A stretch of 37,718 nt of DNA, from contig NZ_QTNQ01000037.1 of NCBI RefSeq assembly GCF_018424695.1, positions 1 to 37,718 on the forward strand, read 5' to 3'. Shown here in pieces: positions 1-5,963 of this stretch. The notes below the pieces were generated by a model. The model was not told where the DNA came from. It made no database searches and worked only from the letters and a program-made list of their open reading frames with translations. Source of the DNA: Vannielia litorea. Lineage in GTDB: Bacteria; Pseudomonadota; Alphaproteobacteria; Rhodobacterales; Rhodobacteraceae. The number at the start of each line of letters is the position of its first letter. Positions within the stretch are counted from its first letter, which is position 1. The translations under genes were made by a program, and so were the position numbers.

Positions 1-940
1 AAGCCAGGACCATCGAGGAGCGGCGCTTGCTGCACTGCCAGACAACGGCATAGACTGAAACCACAACGAGCCAGACCCTCCGTTCGAGATCAGGCGCTCG
101 TGTTCCAAATCACCTGACGACGGACAGTCTTTGGCGGCAGAGACGCCGTCGCTCTCACCGTGGATGCTTTTCCAGGTCTCCTGACGGATGTAGAAGCAGT
201 CATCATCGACCCAGCCATCGGCAGCCGGCATGTCTCCGAGAGGTGCGAAACACGCTCCATTGGCGGCCAGATGCTGCCTCGTCCGCTCAAGTGAGACCTC
301 GGCTTCTCGCCGGCTTCCTCCATCGACGCCGCCAAGCCAGAGCCGTGCGCATTCCAACAGCGCGGAGGTTGCGTCACCTCTCGTCCAACCGGTGATGTCA
401 TACCTCGTCGCGAGTTCACCAGCGAGAGCCGTGAATGCAAAGCGGTCCAGACTGCGAGCCATCACAGGGTCGTCCACGATGTCGAGGTGCTTCGCGTAGC
501 TCAAGGCAATCCCTTCAAGCAGCTTCTCCAGCGTGTCCCGATCGGGCGTTCGCCGCAGCAAGGCTTCTACGAAGGCAGTGCCGGCCGTGCCGTGGCTGCC
601 ATTGGCCGCCGCCAGCAGTTTCTTTGCGAAGGCCCTTGCGTCGGCTTCGTCGTGGAACGTCCGGAAGGCGCCTGTTGCCAGGCCATCAATCGGAAGGTCG
701 ATCAGACGCGCCTCCTGTCCGGCGAAGTGAGATGCTCCCGCCGATGCGAGATGCGCCTGCACTGAGACCTCGCCCGAGCTGATGACGGGGACGCGTCACT
801 CCATCACGGCCTTAGTCTCGCCGTGCAAGCCCATGCGCCCCTTTCCATGACCGTTGCCGAGCATGTAGATGGCAGCACCCAAGCGCCGGTGATCCATCTG
901 GTGGAGTTCGTCCAGGGCGAGAAACTGATCGTTGTGCCGG
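1..940 (-). pseudogene. DUF927-domain (primase/helicase-like) gene remnant, runs off the left edge
   Basis: One minus-strand frame is open from 795 to position 1 and reads as the C-terminal half of a DUF927 protein, the family of large ATPase/primase-like proteins carried by integrative elements and plasmids. Visible landmarks are a Walker-B-like stretch (LALDELHQMD, about 900-930), the following YMLGNGHGKGR segment, and then RVPVISSGEVSV and HFAGQEARLIDLP. The frame is broken by a TGA at 796-798 exactly where the family has tryptophan (TGG), a single C-to-T change on the plus strand. The 5' half, including the Walker A region, is missing: similarity stops near 940, where a serine-recombinase start takes over in another frame. 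Near 75-90 the tail seems to continue better in a shifted frame, so a second lesion is possible. Family assignment is from memory of conserved motifs. Confidence 0.75.
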
Positions 941-941
941 G

Positions 942-1040
942 CTGGCGGCCGGTGGAGACACGAGCATAGCCGATCGCCATAGGGCGCTGGTCGGCGACGG
1001 TCGCTGCCATGAAGGTGTGGTCGGGACGTGGCATGTGCAT
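942..1040 (-). pseudogene. serine recombinase N-terminal fragment (about 33 codons)
   Basis: An ATG at 1038-1040 with a good Shine-Dalgarno (AAGGAG, 1048-1053, 7 nt spacing) opens a frame that reads MAIGYARVSTGRQ at about 942-980. This is the conserved N-terminus of the resolvase/invertase family; the S in YARVS is the catalytic serine. Homology stops after GRQ, and the DUF927 sequence begins within a few bases in a different frame. It is therefore an out-of-frame junction rather than a functional fusion. Most simply it is a deletion or recombination scar between two element genes. The fragment is short, but the motif is highly characteristic. Confidence 0.6.
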
Positions 1041-1051
1041 GCCTGGGCTCC

Positions 1052-1352
1052 TTGTGTGCATAAGGCTGTAAGGGATGAGGTATGGGCGTAGGGTTCTGCA
1101 CGGCGCGCCAGGCGTCGGCGCGCACGCTAAGGGCCAAGCAGGGCCCGAGTGAGCACCGCAGCCCAACAGTCCGCCCCACAAAGGCATGGGCCGAGCGTTG
1201 AAGTTTAGGTGCTGGTGGTGGTTAGTCTTGGCTCACGCGCGCCAGTAGCCAGGGTCGGCCGGCTTTGTATGCCGGTGGAGCGATCTCATGTGCGCGCGAG
1301 AAGGGCGCATGTCAGGGCGGCGCAACGTGGTGCCCGATGGCGATATGATCTC
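1052..1352. other. intergenic stretch with no supported gene
   Basis: This stretch lies between the start of the recombinase remnant and the end of the hypothetical gene at 1353. Apart from the Shine-Dalgarno of the remnant at its left edge I see no gene, terminator or repeat. Short frames here have no recognisable domain and no convincing ribosome binding site. Confidence 0.5.
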
Positions 1353-1877
1353 TCATGTGCCTTTCACCTTCCACTTGGGCAGATCAACTCGCTGCTTCTT
1401 CTCGAGCTCGTCGAGGATCTTCTGGATCTTCGTGACATCCTTGAAGGCCGCTTTGCGCGCCTTCATGTCGCTCAAATCGGCGGCCTCGAGCTCATGCAGG
1501 CGTTCTGTGAGCTGTGCCTTCTTGTAGGTATTGATCGAAACTGCCAGCTCCGTGGCTACTGTGAGCAGCCCATCGACAAGGACCTCCGCGCGGCCGACCG
1601 AACCAGGATAGTTCCGGAAGTGCTCATCGCGATCTTCGTCGGATCCGAATGCACCCGGGTTGGAGAAATCTTCCGGCCCACTGTCGTCGTCGAAAGACGG
1701 CGGGTCGATGCCGAGCAGGTCGAGTTCTGCTTCGATTGTCGACCAGTTTGGGTCCTGCTGCACATGCTCGAAGAAAGGCTTGGCGAGATACGGATGCGCA
1801 TCATCGCCAAGCCTATCGAGCGCGGCGGCCTCACGTGCGCGCTGTTCTCGCTTTCTCTCCGTCGCTGACTTCGCCAT
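1353..1877 (-). CDS. hypothetical element-borne protein, charged and coiled-coil rich
   Basis: This 174-residue soluble protein has no signal peptide or membrane segment. The N-terminus is strongly basic and helical (ATERKREQRAREAAAL). The centre (about 45-90) is acidic and Asp/Pro/Ser-rich. The C-terminal third is Lys/Glu-rich and likely coiled coil (about 115-170: helices around KAQLTERLHELEAADL and KIQKILDELEKKQ). The start has a clear Shine-Dalgarno (GGAG) 8 nt upstream. I do not know a function. Proteins beginning MAKSATERKREQ are, from memory, frequent companions of integrase/DUF927 islands in Rhodobacteraceae, so a role in element maintenance is plausible but unproven. It is transcribed away from the integrase. 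Confidence 0.75.
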   Translation of the reverse strand: MAKSATERKREQRAREAAALDRLGDDAHPYLAKPFFEHVQQDPNWSTIEAELDLLGIDPPSFDDDSGPEDFSNPGAFGSDEDRDEHFRNYPGSVGRAEVLVDGLLTVATELAVSINTYKKAQLTERLHELEAADLSDMKARKAAFKDVTKIQKILDELEKKQRVDLPKWKVKGT

Positions 1878-1892
1878 GTCGATTCTCCGGTG

Positions 1893-1921
1893 TTGACATT
1901 TGTGACCTTGTATGTGACAAT
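1893..1921 (+). promoter_or_regulatory. sigma70-type promoter for the xis-int genes
   Basis: A perfect -35 hexamer TTGACA (1893-1898) is followed after exactly 17 nt by GACAAT (1916-1921). It reads toward the HTH/integrase genes that begin at 2063. Two TGTGAC direct repeats 12 nt apart (1901-1906 and 1913-1918) lie in the spacer and -10 region and could bind a regulator. The call is from sequence match only. Confidence 0.6.
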
Positions 1922-2062
1922 AGATGGCACGGTCGCATCAGTCAAGTAAATTGTGAAGCGAGCGAAAGTGGCGACAAGCAACGCATCCCGAGTTCGTCCT
2001 CGCTATAACTGAAACTGAAGCGGCCCAGCTGATGTCGGGGCGCAGTAACAAGGAAGGACGCC

Positions 2063-2383
2063 ATGAGCGATAAGAAGCCCTACTCGTGCCAGACCTTGGC
2101 CGAGCGCTGGTCGTGCAGCCCGGAGACAGTCCGGCAGATGACCCGCAACGGCGCGCTGCCGTCCTTCAGACTTGGAAAAATGATCAGGATCCCGGCCGAG
2201 GCCGTGGTGGAGCACGAAGCATGCAACAATACACCATCCAGCGTTTCCGCGGAGGTCTCGCGGTTGTCTCGTTTGAGGGCGGGAAGCGGCGACGGCATCG
2301 TCTTGAGGCACGCGATAGAGCGTCGGCCGAAGCCGAAGTGCGCGACTTCGCGGCCGCGCAGCGACGGCCCTCAGGCGGCCTGA
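2063..2383 (+). CDS. excisionase-like helix-turn-helix protein
   Basis: This small DNA-binding protein is a likely recombination directionality factor or integrase regulator. The first ~52 residues form an HTH_17/excisionase-type winged helix: TLAERWSCSPETVRQMTRNGALPSFRLGKMIRIPAEAVVEHE, where a helix-turn-helix is followed by the basic R-LGK-IRIP wing. The ribosome site AAGGAAGGA lies just upstream of the ATG. The remaining ~50 residues (from 2221 on) overlap the integrase start in another frame and are low-complexity and Arg/Ser-rich, so only the N-terminal half looks constrained. Overlapping xis/int pairs of this kind are typical of tRNA-targeting elements. Expression is probably from the promoter at 1893. 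Confidence 0.75.
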   Translation: MSDKKPYSCQTLAERWSCSPETVRQMTRNGALPSFRLGKMIRIPAEAVVEHEACNNTPSSVSAEVSRLSRLRAGSGDGIVLRHAIERRPKPKCATSRPRSDGPQAA

Positions 2384-3216
2384 CTGTCGCAGATCTTTGG
2401 CAGCGCTACTCTGCGGAGAAGGCAGGTCGCCCGGTGGAGCAGAACATGCTTCACCGGGGTAAGTCGATTTTGCCGTTCTTCGGCCACCTGCGACCTGAGC
2501 AGATTACCATTGAGGACTGTAGGAATTACGTTGCCCAGAGGCGCCGTGCTGGTCGCAAGGACGGCACGATCTGGGGCCAGATGAACAGCCTCCGAACCTG
2601 CCTGAACTGGGCTGTCAAAAGCGGGCACATCGACGTCGCGCCGCGCCTGGAGCTGCCGCCCAAGGGCGTCCCGCGTGAGCGCTACCTCACCAGAGAAGAA
2701 ATTGGGCGGCTCATCGCCGCGCCGAGTGCGCCGCATATCCATCTCGCCATTGTCCTGATGCTGACGACAGCCGCGCGAGTCACGGCCGTCTTGGAGCTCA
2801 CATGGGACCGGGGCGATCTCGATCGCCGGCAGATCAACCTTCGCACCTCTGAAGGGCATCGGAAGGGCAGGGCGGTCGTGCCGATCAACGACACTCTTCT
2901 CGAGAAGCTGAAAGAGGCCCGCGCCGGCGCGCTGACTGACTACGTGGTGGAGTGGGCGGGAGGTCCGATCCGGTCCATCAAGAAGGGCTTCGCCGCTGCG
3001 GTCAGATCCGCCGGCCTGATTGACTGCACACCTCACGTGCTGCGCCACACCGCAGCGGTGCACATGGCGGAGGCGGGCGTGCCGATGGCCGAGATCAGCC
3101 AGTATCTTGGGCATTCGGACGTGCAGATTACCGCGTCCGTCTATGCCCGGTTCAGCCCGGGGCACCTGCGAAAGGCTGCTTCAGCGCTGGAGTTCAGAGC
3201 CACTAAGGTTCAGTGA
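2221..3216 (+). CDS. tyrosine-type site-specific integrase
   Basis: This 331-residue phage-type integrase catalyses insertion and excision of the element at the neighbouring tRNA-Pro. An N-terminal core-binding region (about 50-135) precedes the catalytic domain (about 155-315). Catalytic residues visible are R186 (TTAARVTAVLEL), K215 in the beta-hairpin (HRKGRAVVP), H272 and R275 (PHVLRHT), H298 (YLGHSD) and nucleophile Y308 (SVYARF), so it looks complete. I chose the ATG at 2221 (MQQYTIQRF), which has a GGAG about 10 nt upstream. A longer frame back to 2086 only reads through the HTH gene in another frame. It overlaps the excisionase-like gene by 163 nt, so the two are probably translationally linked. 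Confidence 0.9.
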   Translation: MQQYTIQRFRGGLAVVSFEGGKRRRHRLEARDRASAEAEVRDFAAAQRRPSGGLTVADLWQRYSAEKAGRPVEQNMLHRGKSILPFFGHLRPEQITIEDCRNYVAQRRRAGRKDGTIWGQMNSLRTCLNWAVKSGHIDVAPRLELPPKGVPRERYLTREEIGRLIAAPSAPHIHLAIVLMLTTAARVTAVLELTWDRGDLDRRQINLRTSEGHRKGRAVVPINDTLLEKLKEARAGALTDYVVEWAGGPIRSIKKGFAAAVRSAGLIDCTPHVLRHTAAVHMAEAGVPMAEISQYLGHSDVQITASVYARFSPGHLRKAASALEFRATKVQ

Positions 3217-3260
3217 ACCTTGGATCACTGTCTCAGAAACGACGATGCTCTTTGATTTAT

Positions 3261-3300
3261 TGGTCGGAGTGAGAGGATTCGAACCTCCGACCCCTGCCTC
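3261..3300. other. predicted attachment-site core (attR/attL half) within the tRNA 3' half
   Basis: Tyrosine integrases next to a tRNA 3' end normally recombine within the T-arm/3' segment, leaving a direct repeat of that segment at the far end of the element. The far repeat is outside the window, so the exact core cannot be defined. The interval given is the 3' terminal ~40 nt of the tRNA and is inferred from geometry, not from a visible repeat. Confidence 0.4.
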
Positions 3301-3337
3301 CCGAAGACAGTGCTCTACCAGGCTGAGCTACACTCCG
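3261..3337 (-). tRNA. tRNA-Pro (anticodon CGG)
   Basis: This 77-nt gene on the minus strand has a complete cloverleaf. The acceptor stem CGGAGTG pairs with CACTCCG, the D arm is GCTC...GAGC, and the anticodon stem CTGTC/GGCAG carries loop TTCGGGA (anticodon CGG, reads CCG). The T arm is GGAGG-TTCGAAT-CCTCT and the 3' ACCA is genomically encoded. The 3' end faces the integrase 45 nt away, so this gene is the likely attachment site; its sequence has been restored intact by the integration. Confidence 0.95.
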
Positions 3338-3397
3338 ACCGTGGCGCGGGCTGTATCGCGCCACGGGCGGCATTGCAAGCCCTTCAGTGCGGCGGGC

Positions 3398-4363
3398 CTA
3401 CTGTTCTGACGCCTTGCGCGTCAGCCGCCCCAGCAGCGAGATGCGGGGCGTGGTGCCGGTCTCGGCGCGGGAGCGGTTTTGCAGCACCGGGTGCATCAGC
3501 GAGCGCCCGCCGAGGCTTTCGCGCAGGACGATGTAGATGCCGCTGGCGATGATGATGCCCGCGCCGATCCACGTCACCCGGTCCACGCTCTCGCCGAAGA
3601 AGAAACTGCCGTAGAAGGCGGCCCAGAGCATCTGGCTGTATTGCATCGGCGCGACGATGGCTGCATCGCCCGACTTGTAGGCCAGGATCGAGCAGAGCCC
3701 ACCGGCGAAGGCGAGCGAGGCCATCAGCCCGAGCAGGCCCAGCTCGTGCAGCTCCAGCGGCACGTAGACGAAGGGCAGTGCGCAGGCCATCACCACGAAG
3801 TTGGCCATCATCGGGTAAAGCAGCAGCACCGCCGAGCGCTCGTCCTGCCCGATCTTGCGCACGATGATCGACACCAACGAGCCGGTGCAGGCCCCGACCA
3901 GCGCCGCGAGGTGACCGAGCTCCAGGTCGGACTGGCCGGGCCGCAGCACCACGATCACGCCCACCAGCCCCACGATCACCGCGCCCCAGCGGTGCATCCC
4001 CACGGTTTCCCCGAGGATCGGCACCGAGAGTACGGTGATGATGAGCGGCATCGCGAAGATGATCGCGTAGACCTGCGCCATGGGCAGGGTGGCGAAGGCG
4101 TAAAAGATGCAGAGCCCGGTGACGACGGCTGAGCCGGTGCGCAGCGCCGTCCACCACGGGTGGGCGGGAATCAGCGTCCCGCGCGTGGTGTCGCGCATCA
4201 GCATCAGCATCACCAGCGGGAAGCTCAGAAGCACCGAGAAGAAGATGATCTGGAAGGTGGTGAAGCTGCCGCCGAGCGTTTTCACCACCACGTCATGGGC
4301 CGAGTAAAGCCCGAATGCGAGGAGCGCCATGAGGGCGCCCTTGATGTTGTTTGATGTCTGCAT
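3398..4363 (-). CDS. EamA/DMT-superfamily permease
   Basis: This inner-membrane protein of 321 residues has about ten hydrophobic helices arranged as two EamA repeats, the layout of the drug/metabolite transporter superfamily. Recognisable repeat cores are GALMALLAFGLYSAHDVVVK near the start and ALVGACTGSLVSIIVRKIG at the start of the second half. The ATG at 4361-4363 (MQTSNNIKGA) puts the first helix about 10 residues in, as usual; the open frame continues 25 codons further upstream without membrane character. Substrate cannot be read from the sequence. It lies 55 nt downstream of the ABM monooxygenase gene on the same strand, so it could be the third gene of that operon. Confidence 0.85.
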   Translation of the reverse strand: MQTSNNIKGALMALLAFGLYSAHDVVVKTLGGSFTTFQIIFFSVLLSFPLVMLMLMRDTTRGTLIPAHPWWTALRTGSAVVTGLCIFYAFATLPMAQVYAIIFAMPLIITVLSVPILGETVGMHRWGAVIVGLVGVIVVLRPGQSDLELGHLAALVGACTGSLVSIIVRKIGQDERSAVLLLYPMMANFVVMACALPFVYVPLELHELGLLGLMASLAFAGGLCSILAYKSGDAAIVAPMQYSQMLWAAFYGSFFFGESVDRVTWIGAGIIIASGIYIVLRESLGGRSLMHPVLQNRSRAETGTTPRISLLGRLTRKASEQ

Positions 4364-4418
4364 GGGTCTCGTGTTGGCGCTAACGCTTGTGCCGAGGCTA
4401 CCATGCCGCAGCGCGGCG

Positions 4419-4775
4419 TCAATCGGGACCGGCCTCATGCGCCGCGCGGCTGTCTGCCGGGGCTTCGTCGCGCTCCGTCATCCCGTAGTCGCGCAGCACC
4501 TCGGCCACGCGCAGGCGGTAATCGGCAAAGACACCGCCGCGCCCGGCGGCCTGCTGCGCCCGGTGCCCGGGCCGGTTGCGCCAGGCCTCCACCGCGGCCT
4601 CGTCCTCGAAGAAGCTGAGCGACAGCATCTTTCCCGGCGTCGTCAGGCTTTCGAACCGCTCCACCGAGATGAACCCCGGGTGTTCAACAAGGCTTTCCCG
4701 CAGCGCTGCTGCGCGGCTGAGATAGTCCTCGCGGCGGCCCTCTGCCGGCTCGACTTCGAAAATGATCGCGATCAT
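4419..4775 (-). CDS. antibiotic biosynthesis monooxygenase (ABM) family protein
   Basis: This 118-residue protein shows the dimeric alpha/beta-barrel ABM signature: MIAIIFEVEPAEG at the N-terminus (strand 1), then ESLVEHPGFISVERFESL and KMLSLSFFEDEAAVEAWR, ending in a helix about HRAQQAAGRGGVFADYRLRVAEVL. Family members include quinol monooxygenases and haem-degrading enzymes, but many are uncharacterised, and nothing here fixes a substrate. The last ~15 residues are disordered. Its ATG overlaps the stop of the upstream NIPSNAP gene (ATGA, 4772-4775), so the two are translationally coupled and probably act together. Confidence 0.8.
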   Translation of the reverse strand: MIAIIFEVEPAEGRREDYLSRAAALRESLVEHPGFISVERFESLTTPGKMLSLSFFEDEAAVEAWRNRPGHRAQQAAGRGGVFADYRLRVAEVLRDYGMTERDEAPADSRAAHEAGPD

Positions 4776-5086
4776 GTCGTCCTCCCTGATGCCAGCTTGA
4801 AGAATGCCCGATCCTCCCGCCGGATGAAGCGCTTTTCCTGCGCGAAGGCATAATTCTCCCGGCCCAGCGGGTCCTCGGCCAGCCTTGCGCGATAGGCCTC
4901 ATAGGCCGCGAGGGAGGGCAGGGAGTAAACACCATAGGCCAGCGTGGCGCTGCCTTCATGCGGCGCGAAATAGCCGATGAACTCCGCACCGCAGCGCGGG
5001 ATGCACTGGCCCCATGTGCGGGCGTAGTGTTCGAAGTCGGCGCGCTGGGTCGGTTCGATCTCGTATCGGATGAAACAGGTGATCAT
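4772..5086 (-). CDS. NIPSNAP-family protein
   Basis: This 104-residue protein begins MITCFIRYEIEPTQRADFEHYA and continues with the WGQCIPRCGAEFIGYFAPHEGS segment and AAYEAYRARLAEDP, the hallmark pattern of NIPSNAP ferredoxin-like-fold proteins (the same structural class as ABM). The start ATG at 5084-5086 follows a strong AAAGGAG; a longer frame to 5356 is antisense to the ArsR gene and is not used. Its stop overlaps the ATG of the ABM gene. The pair diverges from the ArsR regulator with a 109-nt shared control region. Biochemical role is unknown; small-molecule modification or detoxification is a guess from the context. Confidence 0.85.
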   Translation of the reverse strand: MITCFIRYEIEPTQRADFEHYARTWGQCIPRCGAEFIGYFAPHEGSATLAYGVYSLPSLAAYEAYRARLAEDPLGRENYAFAQEKRFIRREDRAFFKLASGRTT

Positions 5087-5128
5087 GGGTGGCTCCTTTC
5101 GCCCCCTGCCTAGCCGATCCGCCTGCGC

Positions 5129-5156
5129 CGATGCTTCGGCCCGCACGGAAGCGTCG
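5129..5156. promoter_or_regulatory. candidate ArsR operator
   Basis: In the divergent region between the NIPSNAP and arsR genes, CGATGCTTC (5129-5137) faces GAAGCGTCG (5148-5156) across 10 nt, an inverted repeat with one mismatch per arm. Its position suits a site for the adjacent ArsR-type protein controlling both directions. Binding is inferred. Confidence 0.4.
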
Positions 5157-5195
5157 CCGCTTGACCACGCCGCCGGGCGCGCAGAGGCTGTCGCC

Positions 5196-5963
5196 ATGAA
5201 GGAAGGCCCCGACATCACCCGCATTGCCGCGCTCATCGGTGACCCGGCGCGTGCCAACATGCTCACCGCCCTGCTCTCCGGCAAGGCGCTGACGGCGGGC
5301 GAGCTGGCGGATGAGGCCGGCATCACCGCGCCCACCGCCTCGGGCCATCTCGGCAAGCTGGAGGAGGCCGGGCTGCTCTGGCGGCGCAGGCAGGGGCGGC
5401 ACCATTACTTTGCCCTCGCGGGCTCCGAGGTGGCCGATGCGCTGGAGGCGCTCGCCGGGCTTGCGGCTGCGCGTGGCCACCTGCGCAGCCGCACCGGCCC
5501 GCGTGACGATGCCCTGCGAGAGGCCCGGATCTGCTACGATCATCTCGCCGGTCTCGCCGGTATCCGCATTTTCGACAGTCTTGCCTCTTCTGGCGCGCTC
5601 ACCGTGAACCGTGAGGCCATTGCTCTCACCCCGGAGGGAGAGGCCCGCATCGAGCGCCTCGGCATCGGCCTTGCCCCGCTCATGGCCCGGCGCCGCCCGC
5701 TCTGCCGTGCCTGCCTCGATTGGTCCGAGCGGCGCACACATCTTGCGGGCGCATTGGGCGCGGCCATTCTCTCCCACATCACGCAGGAGGGATGGGCCAC
5801 GCACACCAAGGGGTCACGCCTCATCAGCTTCAGCAAGGACGGCGCCGCTGCCTTCGAGCGTGCCTTTCCGGTGTGCTCCGTGGGCGGCTTTTGTCAGTCC
5901 AGCACCCGGATCGAGGCGCGTGCGCTGCGGCCCGAGGCGTCGATCACCGTGAGCTGCAGGTAG
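5196..5963 (+). CDS. ArsR-family winged-helix transcriptional regulator
   Basis: This protein of 255 residues has an ArsR/HTH_20 domain at about 5-80: IAALIGDPARANMLTALLSG, then LTAGELADEAGITAPTASGHLGKLEEAGLLWRRR and the wing QGRHHYFAL. A C-terminal effector region of ~150 residues includes RRPLCRACLDWSERR and LAGALGAAILSHITQEGW, a pattern seen in the long ArsR proteins of Rhodobacteraceae. I chose the ATG at 5196 (AGAGG upstream). It probably controls the divergent NIPSNAP/ABM/permease genes. Oddly, the family-like sequence ends near AAAFERAFP (about 5870). The last ~28 codons look unrelated and run 70 nt into the 3' end of pbpC on the other strand, suggesting loss of the ancestral stop. Confidence 0.85.
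   Translation: MKEGPDITRIAALIGDPARANMLTALLSGKALTAGELADEAGITAPTASGHLGKLEEAGLLWRRRQGRHHYFALAGSEVADALEALAGLAAARGHLRSRTGPRDDALREARICYDHLAGLAGIRIFDSLASSGALTVNREAIALTPEGEARIERLGIGLAPLMARRRPLCRACLDWSERRTHLAGALGAAILSHITQEGWATHTKGSRLISFSKDGAAAFERAFPVCSVGGFCQSSTRIEARALRPEASITVSCR

Larger units (their letters stand above)
1..3260. mobile_element. int-proximal end of an integrative element inserted at tRNA-Pro
   Basis: A tyrosine integrase (2221-3216) ends 45 nt from the 3' end of a tRNA-Pro gene, the classic geometry of an element that uses a tRNA 3' end as attachment site. Outward from the tRNA lie an overlapping excisionase-like gene, a hypothetical gene common in such elements, and a DUF927 remnant. 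The DUF927 gene runs off the left edge of the window, so the far boundary and second attachment site are not visible. I saw no second copy of the tRNA 3' segment within 1-3260. At least one cargo gene is inactivated, so the element may be decaying although the integrase looks intact. Confidence 0.75.

Noticed and set aside
435..782. Plus-strand frames at the left end
   Set aside because: They are antisense to the DUF927 frame, which has recognisable motifs, whereas these have none.
1..3260. A second attachment site inside the window
   Set aside because: I looked for a copy of the tRNA-Pro 3' segment (TTCGAA-containing T arm) left of the integrase and found none; the far end must be outside.
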